NCBI RefSeq assembly: GCF_016861655.1
Contig: NZ_BOLN01000001.1
Location: forward strand, 372,001 to 436,000
Length of the DNA: 64,000 bases
Source of the DNA: Levilactobacillus lanxiensis
GTDB lineage: Bacteria > Bacillota > Bacilli > Lactobacillales > Lactobacillaceae
Reading direction: 5' to 3'
Part shown: positions 1 through 8,214 of the stretch, piece by piece
How positions within the stretch are numbered: the stretch's first letter is position 1
Layout: every line of letters begins with the position of its first letter
The notes under the pieces: model-generated
Databases searched by the model: none
What the model was told of the DNA's origin: nothing
What the model saw: only the letters and a program-made list of their open reading frames with translations
Position numbers and translations under genes: made by a program

Positions 1-1389
1 ACCACCAAGACCGAGCTGACCAACGGCGGCAAGACCTACACGTTTAACCTCCGTAAGGGGGCCAAGTGGTCCAACGGCGACGAGGTCACGGCCAAGGACT
101 TCGTTTATTCCTGGCAACGGACGCTTGACCCTAAGACCGCTTCACAAGATGCCTTTTACTTCTTCCAGGTGAAGAATGCCGAGGCCGTCAATAGTGGCAA
201 GAAACCGCTCAGCTCCCTCGGGATCAAGGCCGATGGCAAATACAAGCTGACGGTGCACCTCACCAAACCCGTTTCCTACTTCAAGAAACTCCTCGCTTGG
301 CCCCTCTTCTACCCGGTCAACCAAAAGGCCGTTCAAAAATACGGCAAGAAATACGGCACCACTTCCGCCACGACCGTTTACAACGGGCCATTCCGTTTGA
401 CCAAGTGGAACGGGACCAGCACTACCTGGACGCTTGCCAAGAACAAGACGTACTGGGACAAGCAAGCCGTGCATCTCGACAAGATCAACGAAGTCGTGAC
501 CAAGAGCACCACGACCAGCTACAACTTATTTAACGCCAAGAAGACCGACGAGACCTTACTCGACGGCCAACAAGTGAAGAACAACAAGAACAATGAAAAC
601 TTTGTTAAACGCCTCCCAACCGGAACGCAACGCCTGAGCTTGAATCAAAAGACCGTTCCCGCCTTTAAGAACGTGAACGTCCGCAAGGCCTTCTCCTTGG
701 CCATCGACCGGAAGCAACTGGTCAACGACGTGCTCCAAGACGGCTCAACGGTTTCCAAGGGCTTCGTACCAGCCGGCATGGGCAACAATCCTAAGACTGG
801 CGAAGGCTTCGACAAAGAAGCCGAAGTCAAATCCGCTGTTTCCTACAATTTGAAGGAAGCCAAAACGTTACTGGCCAAGGGTCTCAAGCAGACCGGTAAG
901 AAGTCACTCGACGTTTCCCTGTTAGTTTCCGACACCGACGCCAGCAAGCAAACAGCTGAATTCCTCCAGAGTTCGCTACAGAAGCTGCCCAACGTAAAGG
1001 TCTCCATCAACACGATTCCTTACGTTCAGCTGATTACGCGTCAACACAATAAGAACTACGACCTGACATTGAGCGGCTGGCAATCCGTCTTCGCCGACCC
1101 AATCAACTTCCTCGACGTTTACGAATCCAACTCTAGCTACAACACGTCCAGCTGGTCCAATAAGCAATACGACCAACTGCTCGACGAATCCGAAAACAAG
1201 GATGGGAACCAAGCATCCAAGCGTTGGAGCAAGCTGGTCGAAGCCGAAAAGGTCTTGATGAACGATCAAGGGACGATTCCCCTGTACCAAGCTGCGAAGT
1301 CCCAACTGTTACGGAAGAACGTGAAGAACATCAACTACAACCCAGCCGGTGTGCCTTACGACTTCAAGACGACCTACATTGCTAAGTAA
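1..1389 (+). CDS. Oligopeptide ABC transporter substrate-binding protein (OppA-like), 5' end missing
   Basis: The reading frame is open from base 1, so the N-terminus with its lipoprotein signal lies outside the window and 462 residues are visible. It belongs to the SBP_bac_5 family, which captures oligopeptides at the outer membrane face for an OppBCDF importer. Visible family features are the stretch TFNLRKGAKWSNGDEVTAKD near the start, the LAIDRKQLVNDVL segment in the middle, and the late DLTLSGWQSVFADP followed by WSNKQYDQLLDE. The protein ends YIAK just before a strong hairpin at 1503-1551. No permease genes follow, so it may be a stand-alone OppA paralogue, or its partners lie upstream. 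Family assignment is firm; peptide specificity is unknown. Confidence 0.9.
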   Translation, partial: TTKTELTNGGKTYTFNLRKGAKWSNGDEVTAKDFVYSWQRTLDPKTASQDAFYFFQVKNAEAVNSGKKPLSSLGIKADGKYKLTVHLTKPVSYFKKLLAWPLFYPVNQKAVQKYGKKYGTTSATTVYNGPFRLTKWNGTSTTWTLAKNKTYWDKQAVHLDKINEVVTKSTTTSYNLFNAKKTDETLLDGQQVKNNKNNENFVKRLPTGTQRLSLNQKTVPAFKNVNVRKAFSLAIDRKQLVNDVLQDGSTVSKGFVPAGMGNNPKTGEGFDKEAEVKSAVSYNLKEAKTLLAKGLKQTGKKSLDVSLLVSDTDASKQTAEFLQSSLQKLPNVKVSINTIPYVQLITRQHNKNYDLTLSGWQSVFADPINFLDVYESNSSYNTSSWSNKQYDQLLDESENKDGNQASKRWSKLVEAEKVLMNDQGTIPLYQAAKSQLLRKNVKNINYNPAGVPYDFKTTYIAK

Positions 1390-1502
1390 CGATTGATTAA
1401 TTCCTAGTCCAGCTGAACCGCGACCCCCCTCGTGGCCCGGTTGGCAGGCCTCATCAGCCAGCACCACCTGTCAGACTTATCCATGTCTTCTTTATATAGT
1501 AG

Positions 1503-1551
1503 AAACAGGTTCCAACCGGCGTTTGAAGTGCGCCCCGGTTGGAACCTGTTT
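1503..1551. terminator. Intrinsic terminator after the OppA-like gene
   Basis: A perfect 17-bp stem (1503-1519 with 1535-1551) ends in a T-run. It reads as a terminator for the plus-strand gene and, because of its A-rich start, possibly for both directions. Confidence 0.85.
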
Positions 1552-1660
1552 TTGCGTTTATTGTAATTTGTAAAAGTCTGTGGGGTAGCTGGCAACCGTG
1601 TGTCGAAAGGCTGTCATCGTTCGACAGTACCGCCATCCCCATAATCAAAACGCGACTGTT

Positions 1661-2173
1661 CTAATCCAACAAGTCACCAACGGAATGACTAGGTAGTGGT
1701 TGGCGGAAGGCGTAAAATTTTGTGCCAGATATTTTAACCTGCAAGGCCTGCACCTTTTTGCCCAGAATCTTGACCTTAACCTTAGTCTTGCTTAACGTGA
1801 TTGCCGGCGTGCCGGACGTCATGCGCAGAACCATCCGGTAGCTAACCTTGTGGGTCTTCTTGGCAACCTTTTTCGTGTAGATCAGGGGTGCCACAAAGCT
1901 CACTTGCCAGGTTGGCTTCTTCAGAGTCGGCGCAGTCGAGGTGCAGATGCTATACGTCACTTTCTTAGGCGCCAGCTTCACGCGCGCGTAGGAAAAGACG
2001 GGGGCTTTCTTTTTGCTGACGGCTTCTGCGCCACCATAGAGGTACCAGCTACCGCGGTAACTCTTTGGCAGGGCGACCGCCTTACTGGCAGCGTGAACGG
2101 GGATGGTGCTGGCCACGCCAAAGAAGCTGACGCTGGCTAGACTGACAATCAACCCTTTAACCCATTTGTTCAT
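1661..2173 (-). CDS. Small secreted protein, LRGxW family, copy 1
   Basis: A 170-residue protein with a clear signal peptide: MNKWVKG, a hydrophobic core, and a likely cut after PVHA. The mature part begins with the short motif LPKSYRGSWYLYG and is Lys/Thr-rich with predicted beta character (for example KVKVKILGKKVQALQVKISG). The same arrangement of signal peptide and then P-x-x-(L/Y)-(R/Q)-G-x-W occurs in three other proteins of this window (2192, 31665, 54897), so this is a paralogous family. It lies 18 bases downstream of copy 2 on the same strand and is probably cotranscribed with it. I know no function for the family; a cell-surface or extracellular role is inferred from the signal peptide only. 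Confidence 0.75.
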   Translation of the reverse strand: MNKWVKGLIVSLASVSFFGVASTIPVHAASKAVALPKSYRGSWYLYGGAEAVSKKKAPVFSYARVKLAPKKVTYSICTSTAPTLKKPTWQVSFVAPLIYTKKVAKKTHKVSYRMVLRMTSGTPAITLSKTKVKVKILGKKVQALQVKISGTKFYAFRQPLPSHSVGDLLD

Positions 2174-2191
2174 CAGAAAACATCCTCTCCG

Positions 2192-2674
2192 CTAGTCCAT
2201 CATATCCCAGGAACGCGCCTTCGTGGCCTTACTAAAGGCATAGTTCGTGTCGCCATCCTGGTCCCAAGCCAACGCTGGGGTCTTCACACCCTTGACCTTG
2301 ACCGACGTCAGCCGAAATTTCCCCAGATTACTCTGGTCGCCTAAAGCTCGGGCCTGATAGAAGGTTTGGTTGTGCTTCGTTTTGACACTGAATGTCACCT
2401 TGGCCTCGGAGGTTATAAATGACGTCAAATCTGACAGATCAGCGTTCTTAGTCGAGCTAATGTCACTATCGATACCAGAATCCGTTAACGCAATCTGCTC
2501 CACGTAGTAGTACTTCGTGTGATGGTGACGCGCATTTCCCAGGTACCCATACCAATTTCCCTGCAGGTTATCTGGCAACGTCGCAGCGTGTGCCGTGGTA
2601 CTCTGACTAGCCACTGCCCCAAACGCCACAACGGCTAACCCAGCGATGATTCCTTGAATAAATTTCCGACTCAT
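2192..2674 (-). CDS. Small secreted protein, LRGxW family, copy 2
   Basis: A 160-residue protein with a signal peptide (MSRKFIQGIIAGLAVVAFGA, cut likely after TAHA). The mature start ATLPDNLQGNWYGYLG matches the motif of the neighbouring copy. The body contains several short beta-like stretches and ends SWDMMD. It is the first gene of a two-gene unit with the 1661-2173 protein. A 17-base palindrome at 2716-2732 lies upstream and could be an operator. The function is unknown. Duplication next to its paralogue suggests a diversifying family of secreted proteins rather than an essential enzyme. Confidence 0.75.
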   Translation of the reverse strand: MSRKFIQGIIAGLAVVAFGAVASQSTTAHAATLPDNLQGNWYGYLGNARHHHTKYYYVEQIALTDSGIDSDISSTKNADLSDLTSFITSEAKVTFSVKTKHNQTFYQARALGDQSNLGKFRLTSVKVKGVKTPALAWDQDGDTNYAFSKATKARSWDMMD

Positions 2675-2715
2675 CTGAATCCCCTACTTTCTCCTCAAAA
2701 TAGTTATTCCAACTA

Positions 2716-2732
2716 ACTATCTTAAAGATAGT
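2716..2732. promoter_or_regulatory. Palindrome upstream of the secreted protein pair
   Basis: ACTATCTT-A-AAGATAGT is an 8-bp perfect inverted repeat around one base, about 40 bases upstream of the start codon at 2674. It could be a regulator site. No regulator is identified. Confidence 0.35.
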
Positions 2733-2860
2733 CCAACCGGGTTAATAATACAAGATGTTTTTGTTCCGATGCAAATATTAACGATGTACACTGCTGTTGA
2801 GCCAATCTATCAGGACTCACGATTTTTAACTCTTGTAACAGGTTTTGCTAAAATGGGTGT

Positions 2861-2893
2861 AAAAAAAGCGCCGGAAATTTAGCATTCCGGCGC
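2861..2893 (-). terminator. Terminator of the LacI-family gene
   Basis: On the minus strand a GCGCCGGAA/TTCCGGCGC stem is followed by seven T residues, 16 bases after the regulator's stop codon. Confidence 0.9.
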
Positions 2894-2908
2894 CACGAAT
2901 TAACTTAT

Positions 2909-3907
2909 TTATTCTGGACTCAGCATCCGCACACTCTGGCGGTTAACTAACTTGATTGGCGTAATCTTCTGCGGTAGCGTCTCGATTGACCGCAATTGTT
3001 GAACGCCCGCAATCCCCATTTCATAGAAGTTTTGCGACACGCTGGTCAGTTGTGGTTGGACCAGGCTGCACAGTTCCGTGCCGTCAATCGCCACGATGGA
3101 GAGGTCCGCGGGCACCAGCAGGCCCAGGTCACGCGCCTGATTCATCACGCCAATGGCCGCCATGTCACTAGCGCCCACAATGGCGGTCAGTTCGGTCTGC
3201 GCGCCGTACGCCTGCATCGCTGCCTGCCCGGCGTCATAGCTGTAATTGCCCAGCTGAATCCACTCAGCCTTGGGTGTGATGCCAGCATCCTGCAAGGCTT
3301 GCGTATACCCGAGTACCCGTTGCCGGCCGGTATGAAAGTCCCTATCGACGCCAGCCAAGCCAATTCGGCGATGTCCCTGTTTGATCAGTGCTTGCGTCGC
3401 TTGGTAGCCGACCTGCCAATCGTCCGAGGTGATGTACGGCAAACGCTCCCCGTCAAATGAGATGGACAGGAAACAATACGGCACCTGTGAACCTTGAAGT
3501 AGCGTCAGATTTTCCGGTGCCAAGTCCACAGATAATAGCAGAATGCCCATCACCGGTCGTTCAATCACCGTCATCAATGCACGGCGTTGTTGGGCCGAAT
3601 CAGCATCCCCGGCGTATAAAATAATCACGTTCAACTCATGTTGGTGGGCTTCCGCTTGAATCCCTTCAATAATCTGACTGGCGAAGTTGGTCTTGGTCGA
3701 ATTGACCACGGCCGCAATCACATTGCTATGGCGTGTCACCAACTCGGCCGCCGCCGTATTCTTCTGGTAACCCAGCTCAGTCGCCGCCGCGTGCACCTTA
3801 GTGGCCGTCGCTTCACTAAAGAACGCCGACTTGTTGGCCAAAACGCGCGACACGGTGGCCGTGGAGACCCCCGCTAATTTCGCAATATCCTTAATCGTTG
3901 CGGCCAT
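2909..3907 (-). CDS. LacI/GalR-family transcriptional regulator
   Basis: A 332-residue repressor. Residues 3-22 form the canonical LacI helix-turn-helix (TIKDIAKLAGVSTATVSRVL). The rest is a periplasmic-binding-like sensor domain with the family landmarks VIAAVV, GHRRIGLAG and ELTAIVGASDMAAIGVM. ATG at 3907 is preferred over an in-frame GTG at 3916 because AGGTGG is correctly spaced only for the ATG. The gene is divergent from the alpha-glucoside porter and glucosidase, and the intergenic region holds two near-identical inverted copies of a CAAACGTTTG-type operator. It therefore most likely represses both itself and the sugar genes until an alpha-glucoside inducer binds. Confidence 0.92.
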   Translation of the reverse strand: MAATIKDIAKLAGVSTATVSRVLANKSAFFSEATATKVHAAATELGYQKNTAAAELVTRHSNVIAAVVNSTKTNFASQIIEGIQAEAHQHELNVIILYAGDADSAQQRRALMTVIERPVMGILLLSVDLAPENLTLLQGSQVPYCFLSISFDGERLPYITSDDWQVGYQATQALIKQGHRRIGLAGVDRDFHTGRQRVLGYTQALQDAGITPKAEWIQLGNYSYDAGQAAMQAYGAQTELTAIVGASDMAAIGVMNQARDLGLLVPADLSIVAIDGTELCSLVQPQLTSVSQNFYEMGIAGVQQLRSIETLPQKITPIKLVNRQSVRMLSPE

Positions 3908-4038
3908 CACGACCACCTACTTTCCTTTGTTTTTCTACTACTGGTTCCGGCCAGTCGTTGCTCTGTACCTGACCTTTGCGTTTTCATGTCTACGTCCTAT
4001 TCTACCGTTAATAGCGTGAAATAACAAAGTCATTTGCC

Positions 4039-4120
4039 ATGAATTCAGTAATTTTACACAAACGTTTGCTTTTCTTGTTTTAAGCCATTGTAAACGTTTG
4101 TGTAAAGTGCTAGAATTCAT
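4039..4120. promoter_or_regulatory. Symmetric divergent operator/promoter region of the alpha-glucoside locus
   Basis: The stretch 4039-4070 reads ATGAATTC...TTTACACAAACGTTTG and is mirrored by 4090-4120, GTAAACGTTTGTGTAAA...GAATTCAT. The two 31-base arms match over almost their full length and each contains an AACGTT-centred LacI-type half-palindrome. A plus-strand promoter fits TTGTAA (4088-4093), 17 bases, TAGAAT (4111-4116), so one operator overlaps its spacer. The mirrored arm probably serves the regulator gene. Confidence 0.7.
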
Positions 4121-4122
4121 CT

Positions 4123-4136
4123 TGTAAGCGGTTACT
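4123..4136 (-). promoter_or_regulatory. cre site (CcpA) in front of the alpha-glucoside operon
   Basis: Read on the minus strand the sequence is AGTAACCGCTTACA, a perfect match to the consensus WGNAANCGNWNNCA. It lies just downstream of the predicted -10 box at 4111-4116, the usual place for CcpA repression when a preferred sugar is present. Confidence 0.75.
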
Positions 4137-4195
4137 TAATTAATTCAACCGATGATAGCAATTATTCAACTTTCATTTTTTAAGGAGGAATCACT

Positions 4196-5593
4196 ATGGC
4201 TCAAAATACAGCCTTAGAAAGTGAGCAAGCCCCGACGACCGCAGCTACGACCGCCAGTGAAAACTCACTACCGAAACTACCCTTGAAGACCATCTTCGCA
4301 ATGACGTTTGGTTTCTTCGGGGTCAACATGGCCTTTTCCTTACAGTCCTCACAAATGGGCCGGATTTTCCAAACGATTGGCGCTGACCCAACTAAACTGG
4401 GCTTCTTCTTCCTGTTGCCCCCGTTGGCCGGTATGGTCGTCCAACCCTTGATTGGGAAGTATTCCGATATTACTTGGAACCGGTTCGGCCGGCGGATGCC
4501 CTATCTCATGATTGGGGCGCCCATCGCCGCATTGGTCATGATTCTGTTGCCTAATGCCGGGTCGTTTGGCTTCGGTTACGCCTCACTGGCCGCCCTGTTA
4601 TTTGGCGCCATCGCCATTCTCTTCATGGACTTGTCCTCTAACGTCTGCATGCAACCGTTCAAGATGATCATTGGGGATATGGTCAATGAAGACCAAAAGG
4701 ATTTGGCCTGGTCCTGGCAACAATCCTACTCCAACTTGGGTGGGGTATTGGCAACGATCTTCCCATTCGTGTTAACTTGGTTTGGGGTATCCAACGTGGC
4801 TGCTAAGGGCACCGTGCCCCTGTCCGTGCGGATGGCCTTCTACATTGGCGCCGCGATTCTCTTAATAACTTCTATCTACACAATTGTTTCCGTTAAAGAA
4901 TATGACCCTGAAACTTATAACCGGTTCCACCACGTCAAGGCGGAAACCAAGCAAAAGACGGCCAGTCTCTGGCACTTAGTGAAGACCGCACCACGGGCCT
5001 TCTGGGAAATTTCCTTCGTGCAACTGTTTGACTGGTTTGCCATTCAATACCTCTGGACTTACGGGACTGGCGCCATCGCCGACAACGTTTGGCACACGGC
5101 CAACGCCGCTTCCGCCGGTTACCAAGCCGCTGGGAACTGGTTCGGCATTCTTTCCTGCATCCAGTCACTAGCCGCCGTTGTTTGGGGCTTTGCCGTGCTG
5201 TCTCACACCAAGCCAAACCAACGAAAATTCTGGTTCCGGGTCAGCTTGATCATGGGTGGTCTTGGCATGATTTGGATCTACTTTATCCATTCACAATGGC
5301 TATTAATTCTGCCATTCTGCCTGATTGGTATCTGCTACCTGACCATGCAGACGCAAGCCATGTCCCTCTTCACCGAATCGCTCAACGGGAAAAACGAAGG
5401 CGCCTACTTGGGACTCTTCAACTGTGGGATCTGCTTGCCACAGATTATCGCTTCCCTGGCCAGCTTCGCCATTTTCCCAGCCATCGGCCAATCCATGCCC
5501 GGGATGTTAGTCATCGCCGGCATCGCCTTTCTCTTAGGGGCCGTCGCTGTGAGTGTTATTCACCCTAAATTATCTGAAAATTCTGTAAACTAG
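4196..5593 (+). CDS. MFS sugar transporter, SLC45/GPH-like (alpha-glucoside porter)
   Basis: A 465-residue membrane protein with about 12 hydrophobic segments. The short cytosolic loop after TM2 carries GKYSDITWNRFGRRMPY, a sequence seen in SLC45-type disaccharide/proton symporters. The family imports disaccharides such as sucrose or maltose unphosphorylated. The start is supported by AAGGAGGA seven bases upstream. The next gene, 30 bases downstream, is an intracellular oligo-1,6-glucosidase, so the likely cargo is isomaltose, isomaltulose, maltose or a similar alpha-glucoside. Control by the divergent LacI regulator and by CcpA is indicated by the upstream sites. The exact substrate cannot be read from the sequence. 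Confidence 0.88.
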   Translation: MAQNTALESEQAPTTAATTASENSLPKLPLKTIFAMTFGFFGVNMAFSLQSSQMGRIFQTIGADPTKLGFFFLLPPLAGMVVQPLIGKYSDITWNRFGRRMPYLMIGAPIAALVMILLPNAGSFGFGYASLAALLFGAIAILFMDLSSNVCMQPFKMIIGDMVNEDQKDLAWSWQQSYSNLGGVLATIFPFVLTWFGVSNVAAKGTVPLSVRMAFYIGAAILLITSIYTIVSVKEYDPETYNRFHHVKAETKQKTASLWHLVKTAPRAFWEISFVQLFDWFAIQYLWTYGTGAIADNVWHTANAASAGYQAAGNWFGILSCIQSLAAVVWGFAVLSHTKPNQRKFWFRVSLIMGGLGMIWIYFIHSQWLLILPFCLIGICYLTMQTQAMSLFTESLNGKNEGAYLGLFNCGICLPQIIASLASFAIFPAIGQSMPGMLVIAGIAFLLGAVAVSVIHPKLSENSVN

Positions 5594-5623
5594 AGTTAGC
5601 AATTTCTATAGGAGGTTTTATCT

Positions 5624-7297
5624 ATGTCTAAGCAATGGTGGAAAAACGCCATCGTCTATCAAGTTTACCCGCGCAGTTACCAAGACAGTAACAACGATGG
5701 GATTGGGGATCTCCCCGGCCTGACCCAACGCCTACCCTACATTAAAAAATTAGGGGCCGACGTCATTTGGCTGAACCCCATTTATAAGTCACCCGACAAG
5801 GATAACGGTTATGACATCAGTGATTACCGCAACATCCAGGATGCTTACGGCACCATGGCCGACTTCGACAAATTATTAGCCAGTGCCCACCACCAAGACC
5901 TGAAAATTTTAATGGACTTAGTGGTCAACCACACGTCTGATCAACACGACTGGTTCCAACAAAGCCGGCAGTCCAAGGACAATCCTTACTCAGACTATTA
6001 CATTTGGCGTGACCCCGTCGATGGCCACGAACCCAACAACTGGGGCTCCTACTTTAGTGGGTCCGCTTGGACGTTTGAACCCAAGCGTGGTCAGTACTAC
6101 CTGCACCTTTTCGCACCCGGCCAACCCGATTTGAACTGGGAAAATCCAAAGGTTCGCCAAGAAATCTGGAGTCTCATGAGATTCTGGCTGGACAAAAGGG
6201 TCGACGGCTTCCGGATGGACGTCATCAACTTAATTTCCAAGCCAGCTGGTTTACCAGATGCACCCCAAGCACCGGGTGCCCCTTACGGTAACGTGGAGCC
6301 ACTGGTCTCCGATGGCCCCAAGCTCAACGATTACCTGCGGGAAATGAACGACGAGGTCTTGTCCCACTACGACGTCATGACGGTGGGTGAAATGCCTGGG
6401 TCTACGCCAGAAGACGCCATTACCTACACGGGTCTTGAAGCTAACGAATTGAACATGGTCTTCCAGTTCCAGCACGTCAGCCTATCCCCAAACGCTGATC
6501 CCCGTCTGGGCAAGTGGAACGACGCTCCCGTCAAATTGACCGAATTAAAGAGCGCCCTCTCCCGTTGGCAAAAGGCCTTGGATGGCAAGGGTTGGAACAG
6601 CCTTTATTGGAACAACCATGACCAACCCCGTGCCGTTTCTCGTTTCGGTAATGATACGCCAGCTTACCAGGAACTCTCCGCGAAAATGCTGGGCACCACG
6701 CTTCACATGCTCCAAGGCACCCCTTACGTTTACGAGGGTGAGGAGTTAGGCGAAACCAACGTGCACTACACCTCACTCGACCAGTACGAAGACCTGGAAA
6801 GCCTGAACGCCTACCGGCAAAACGTCGAGGAAGAAAAGATCATCGACCAACCAACGATGCTGAAATACCTGTCGCACATGTCCCGGGATAACGCCCGGAC
6901 ACCCATGCAATGGGATGATTCCAAGAACGCTGGTTTCTCCAAGGGTCAACCGTGGTTCGCTTTAAACCCGAACTACACCAAGATCAACGCGGCAGCCGAA
7001 GTCGATGATGACCAATCCGTCTTCAACTACTACCGGCAGTTGATTGCCTTACGCCACAGCAGTGACCTGATTGTTCACGGTACCTATGAAGAATTAGATG
7101 CCGACGACGAACAAGTCTTCGCCTACAAGCGTCACTATCAAGGGCAAACCCTCTTGGTCATCAGCAACTTTACCGACCAGACGGTCACCCGCGACTACGA
7201 CCAAGCTAACGCCAGTGAAAAGCTCATCGGCAACTACGCCGACGACCAAGGCACCACGCTCCGGCCTTACGAATCCAAAGTTTATCTCTTCAAATAA
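5624..7297 (+). CDS. malL: Oligo-1,6-glucosidase / alpha-glucosidase, GH13 subfamily 31
   Basis: A 557-residue cytosolic glycoside hydrolase that releases glucose from the non-reducing end of short alpha-glucosides. GH13 residues are in place: nucleophile Asp199 in GFRMDV, acid/base Glu256 in VGEMPG, and stabiliser Asp333 in NNHDQ. The early motif WWKNAIVYQVYPRSYQDSNN is typical of subfamily 31. The residue after the nucleophile is Val200; in this subfamily Val at that position is linked to alpha-1,6 preference, whereas Ala goes with alpha-1,4 (established knowledge). Isomaltose-type substrates are therefore favoured. AGGAGG precedes the ATG. It forms an operon with the porter at 4196 and ends at the hairpin 7326-7379. 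Confidence 0.93.
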   Translation: MSKQWWKNAIVYQVYPRSYQDSNNDGIGDLPGLTQRLPYIKKLGADVIWLNPIYKSPDKDNGYDISDYRNIQDAYGTMADFDKLLASAHHQDLKILMDLVVNHTSDQHDWFQQSRQSKDNPYSDYYIWRDPVDGHEPNNWGSYFSGSAWTFEPKRGQYYLHLFAPGQPDLNWENPKVRQEIWSLMRFWLDKRVDGFRMDVINLISKPAGLPDAPQAPGAPYGNVEPLVSDGPKLNDYLREMNDEVLSHYDVMTVGEMPGSTPEDAITYTGLEANELNMVFQFQHVSLSPNADPRLGKWNDAPVKLTELKSALSRWQKALDGKGWNSLYWNNHDQPRAVSRFGNDTPAYQELSAKMLGTTLHMLQGTPYVYEGEELGETNVHYTSLDQYEDLESLNAYRQNVEEEKIIDQPTMLKYLSHMSRDNARTPMQWDDSKNAGFSKGQPWFALNPNYTKINAAAEVDDDQSVFNYYRQLIALRHSSDLIVHGTYEELDADDEQVFAYKRHYQGQTLLVISNFTDQTVTRDYDQANASEKLIGNYADDQGTTLRPYESKVYLFK

Positions 7298-7325
7298 AAC
7301 CTCTGACTGACATCAAGGCAAATTA

Positions 7326-7379
7326 AAAACCACCTAGGTCCAACAACGACTGCGAGCGTTGTTGAACCTAGGTGGTTTT
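7326..7379. terminator. Bidirectional terminator between malL and repeat copy A1
   Basis: A 23-bp stem built on ACCACCTAGGT is flanked by T-runs on both strands. It can end the plus-strand glucosidase operon and the minus-strand permease/phosphoribosyltransferase transcript after that transcript has passed through repeat A1. Confidence 0.9.
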
Positions 7380-7445
7380 GTTGTGTAATGAGATTTAATG
7401 TTGATCAAGTTTATTCACGGATAGCTTGGGCGACAACTGGTCAAT

Positions 7446-7660
7446 GGGTTAAACCCGTGTCAGCCGCAGAGAAGGTGAAAATGAGCCCAGCCGTGGGAAT
7501 TGCCTTAGTGGCGTGAGCCGCTTAGGCAATTGATACCTTTGAGACTCGCTTTTCAGAGGCTCAAAGTAAGTCTGGAGACCGCTCTTTGGCTCCAGACGTT
7601 CGCCCACAGCGGATCGGTCTCATTTTGACCTTCCCGGAGGCGCTGACATGAATTTAACCC
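7446..7660 (+). repeat. Structured repeat, short type, copy A1
   Basis: A 215-bp imperfect palindrome. The ends GGGTTAAA and TTTAACCC pair, then GTGTCAGC with GCTGACAT, then GGTGAAAATGAG with CTCATTTTGACC. These stems close a junction of three hairpins: ATTGCC...GGCAAT, CTTTGAG...CTCAAAG and GTCTGGAG...CTCCAGAC. It starts three bases from the stop codon of the minus-strand phosphoribosyltransferase gene and is followed, in that direction, by the terminator 7326-7379. The strand given is that of the GTCAGCCGCAG end; transcription from the host gene reads the other strand. Confidence 0.85.
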
Positions 7661-7662
7661 GT

Positions 7663-8211
7663 TTAATCGATGGGAAACAAGGGGAGCTTGGCCAAGTACT
7701 GAATGTCCGGCCGGTCCGCCGCGGCGCCCTCGGCCAGGATGGCCATCTGGCCCACAATGGTGGCCCCCGCCCGCTTCAACAATTCCTGAGCGGCGTTCAA
7801 TGAGCCGCCACTGCTAATGACGTCATCGACAATGACGACCTTCTTCGCAACCAACCGGTCGGCATCGGTGCCATCCAGCACCAACTCCTGCGGCGCACTG
7901 GTCGTGATGGCCGTTACGGGAACCTTGAGGGGCGCCCGCATGTAATCCTTGGTGGCCTTTCGCAGAACCACAAATTGCGGGTGATCGGTCAGCCGGCTAA
8001 GCTCTTGGGCCAACGGAATGCCCTTACTCTCTAACGTGACAAAATAATCGAACTTCTTAGGCACTAACTGGGCCAATTGTTCCGCAGCATAATCGGTTAA
8101 CTCAGCATCCCCTAATAGCACAAATGAGGCAATCGCTAAATCCTGACTGATGGGCACCACGGGCAACTGCCGCGTGATGGGTCCCACTTTTAACTCATAC
8201 GTTTTTAACAT
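7663..8211 (-). CDS. Purine-type phosphoribosyltransferase (adenine phosphoribosyltransferase-like)
   Basis: A 182-residue type I phosphoribosyltransferase. The PRPP-binding loop VVIVDDVISSGGS is present at about residues 124-136, with the upstream FDYFVTLESKGIPLAQELS resembling the PPi-loop region of adenine and xanthine phosphoribosyltransferases. It would convert a free purine base plus PRPP into the nucleotide. It lies three bases downstream of a purine/uracil-type permease gene, so the pair probably imports and traps a nucleobase. Length and the absence of the xanthine-enzyme signature make adenine-type the best guess, but the base is not proven. Its stop codon abuts repeat A1. Confidence 0.8.
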   Translation of the reverse strand: MLKTYELKVGPITRQLPVVPISQDLAIASFVLLGDAELTDYAAEQLAQLVPKKFDYFVTLESKGIPLAQELSRLTDHPQFVVLRKATKDYMRAPLKVPVTAITTSAPQELVLDGTDADRLVAKKVVIVDDVISSGGSLNAAQELLKRAGATIVGQMAILAEGAAADRPDIQYLAKLPLFPID

Positions 8212-8214
8212 CGT

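Noticed and set aside
2996-3460. 154-codon ORF on the plus strand over the LacI gene
   Set aside because: It is the antisense shadow of a well-supported regulator gene and has no ribosome binding site.
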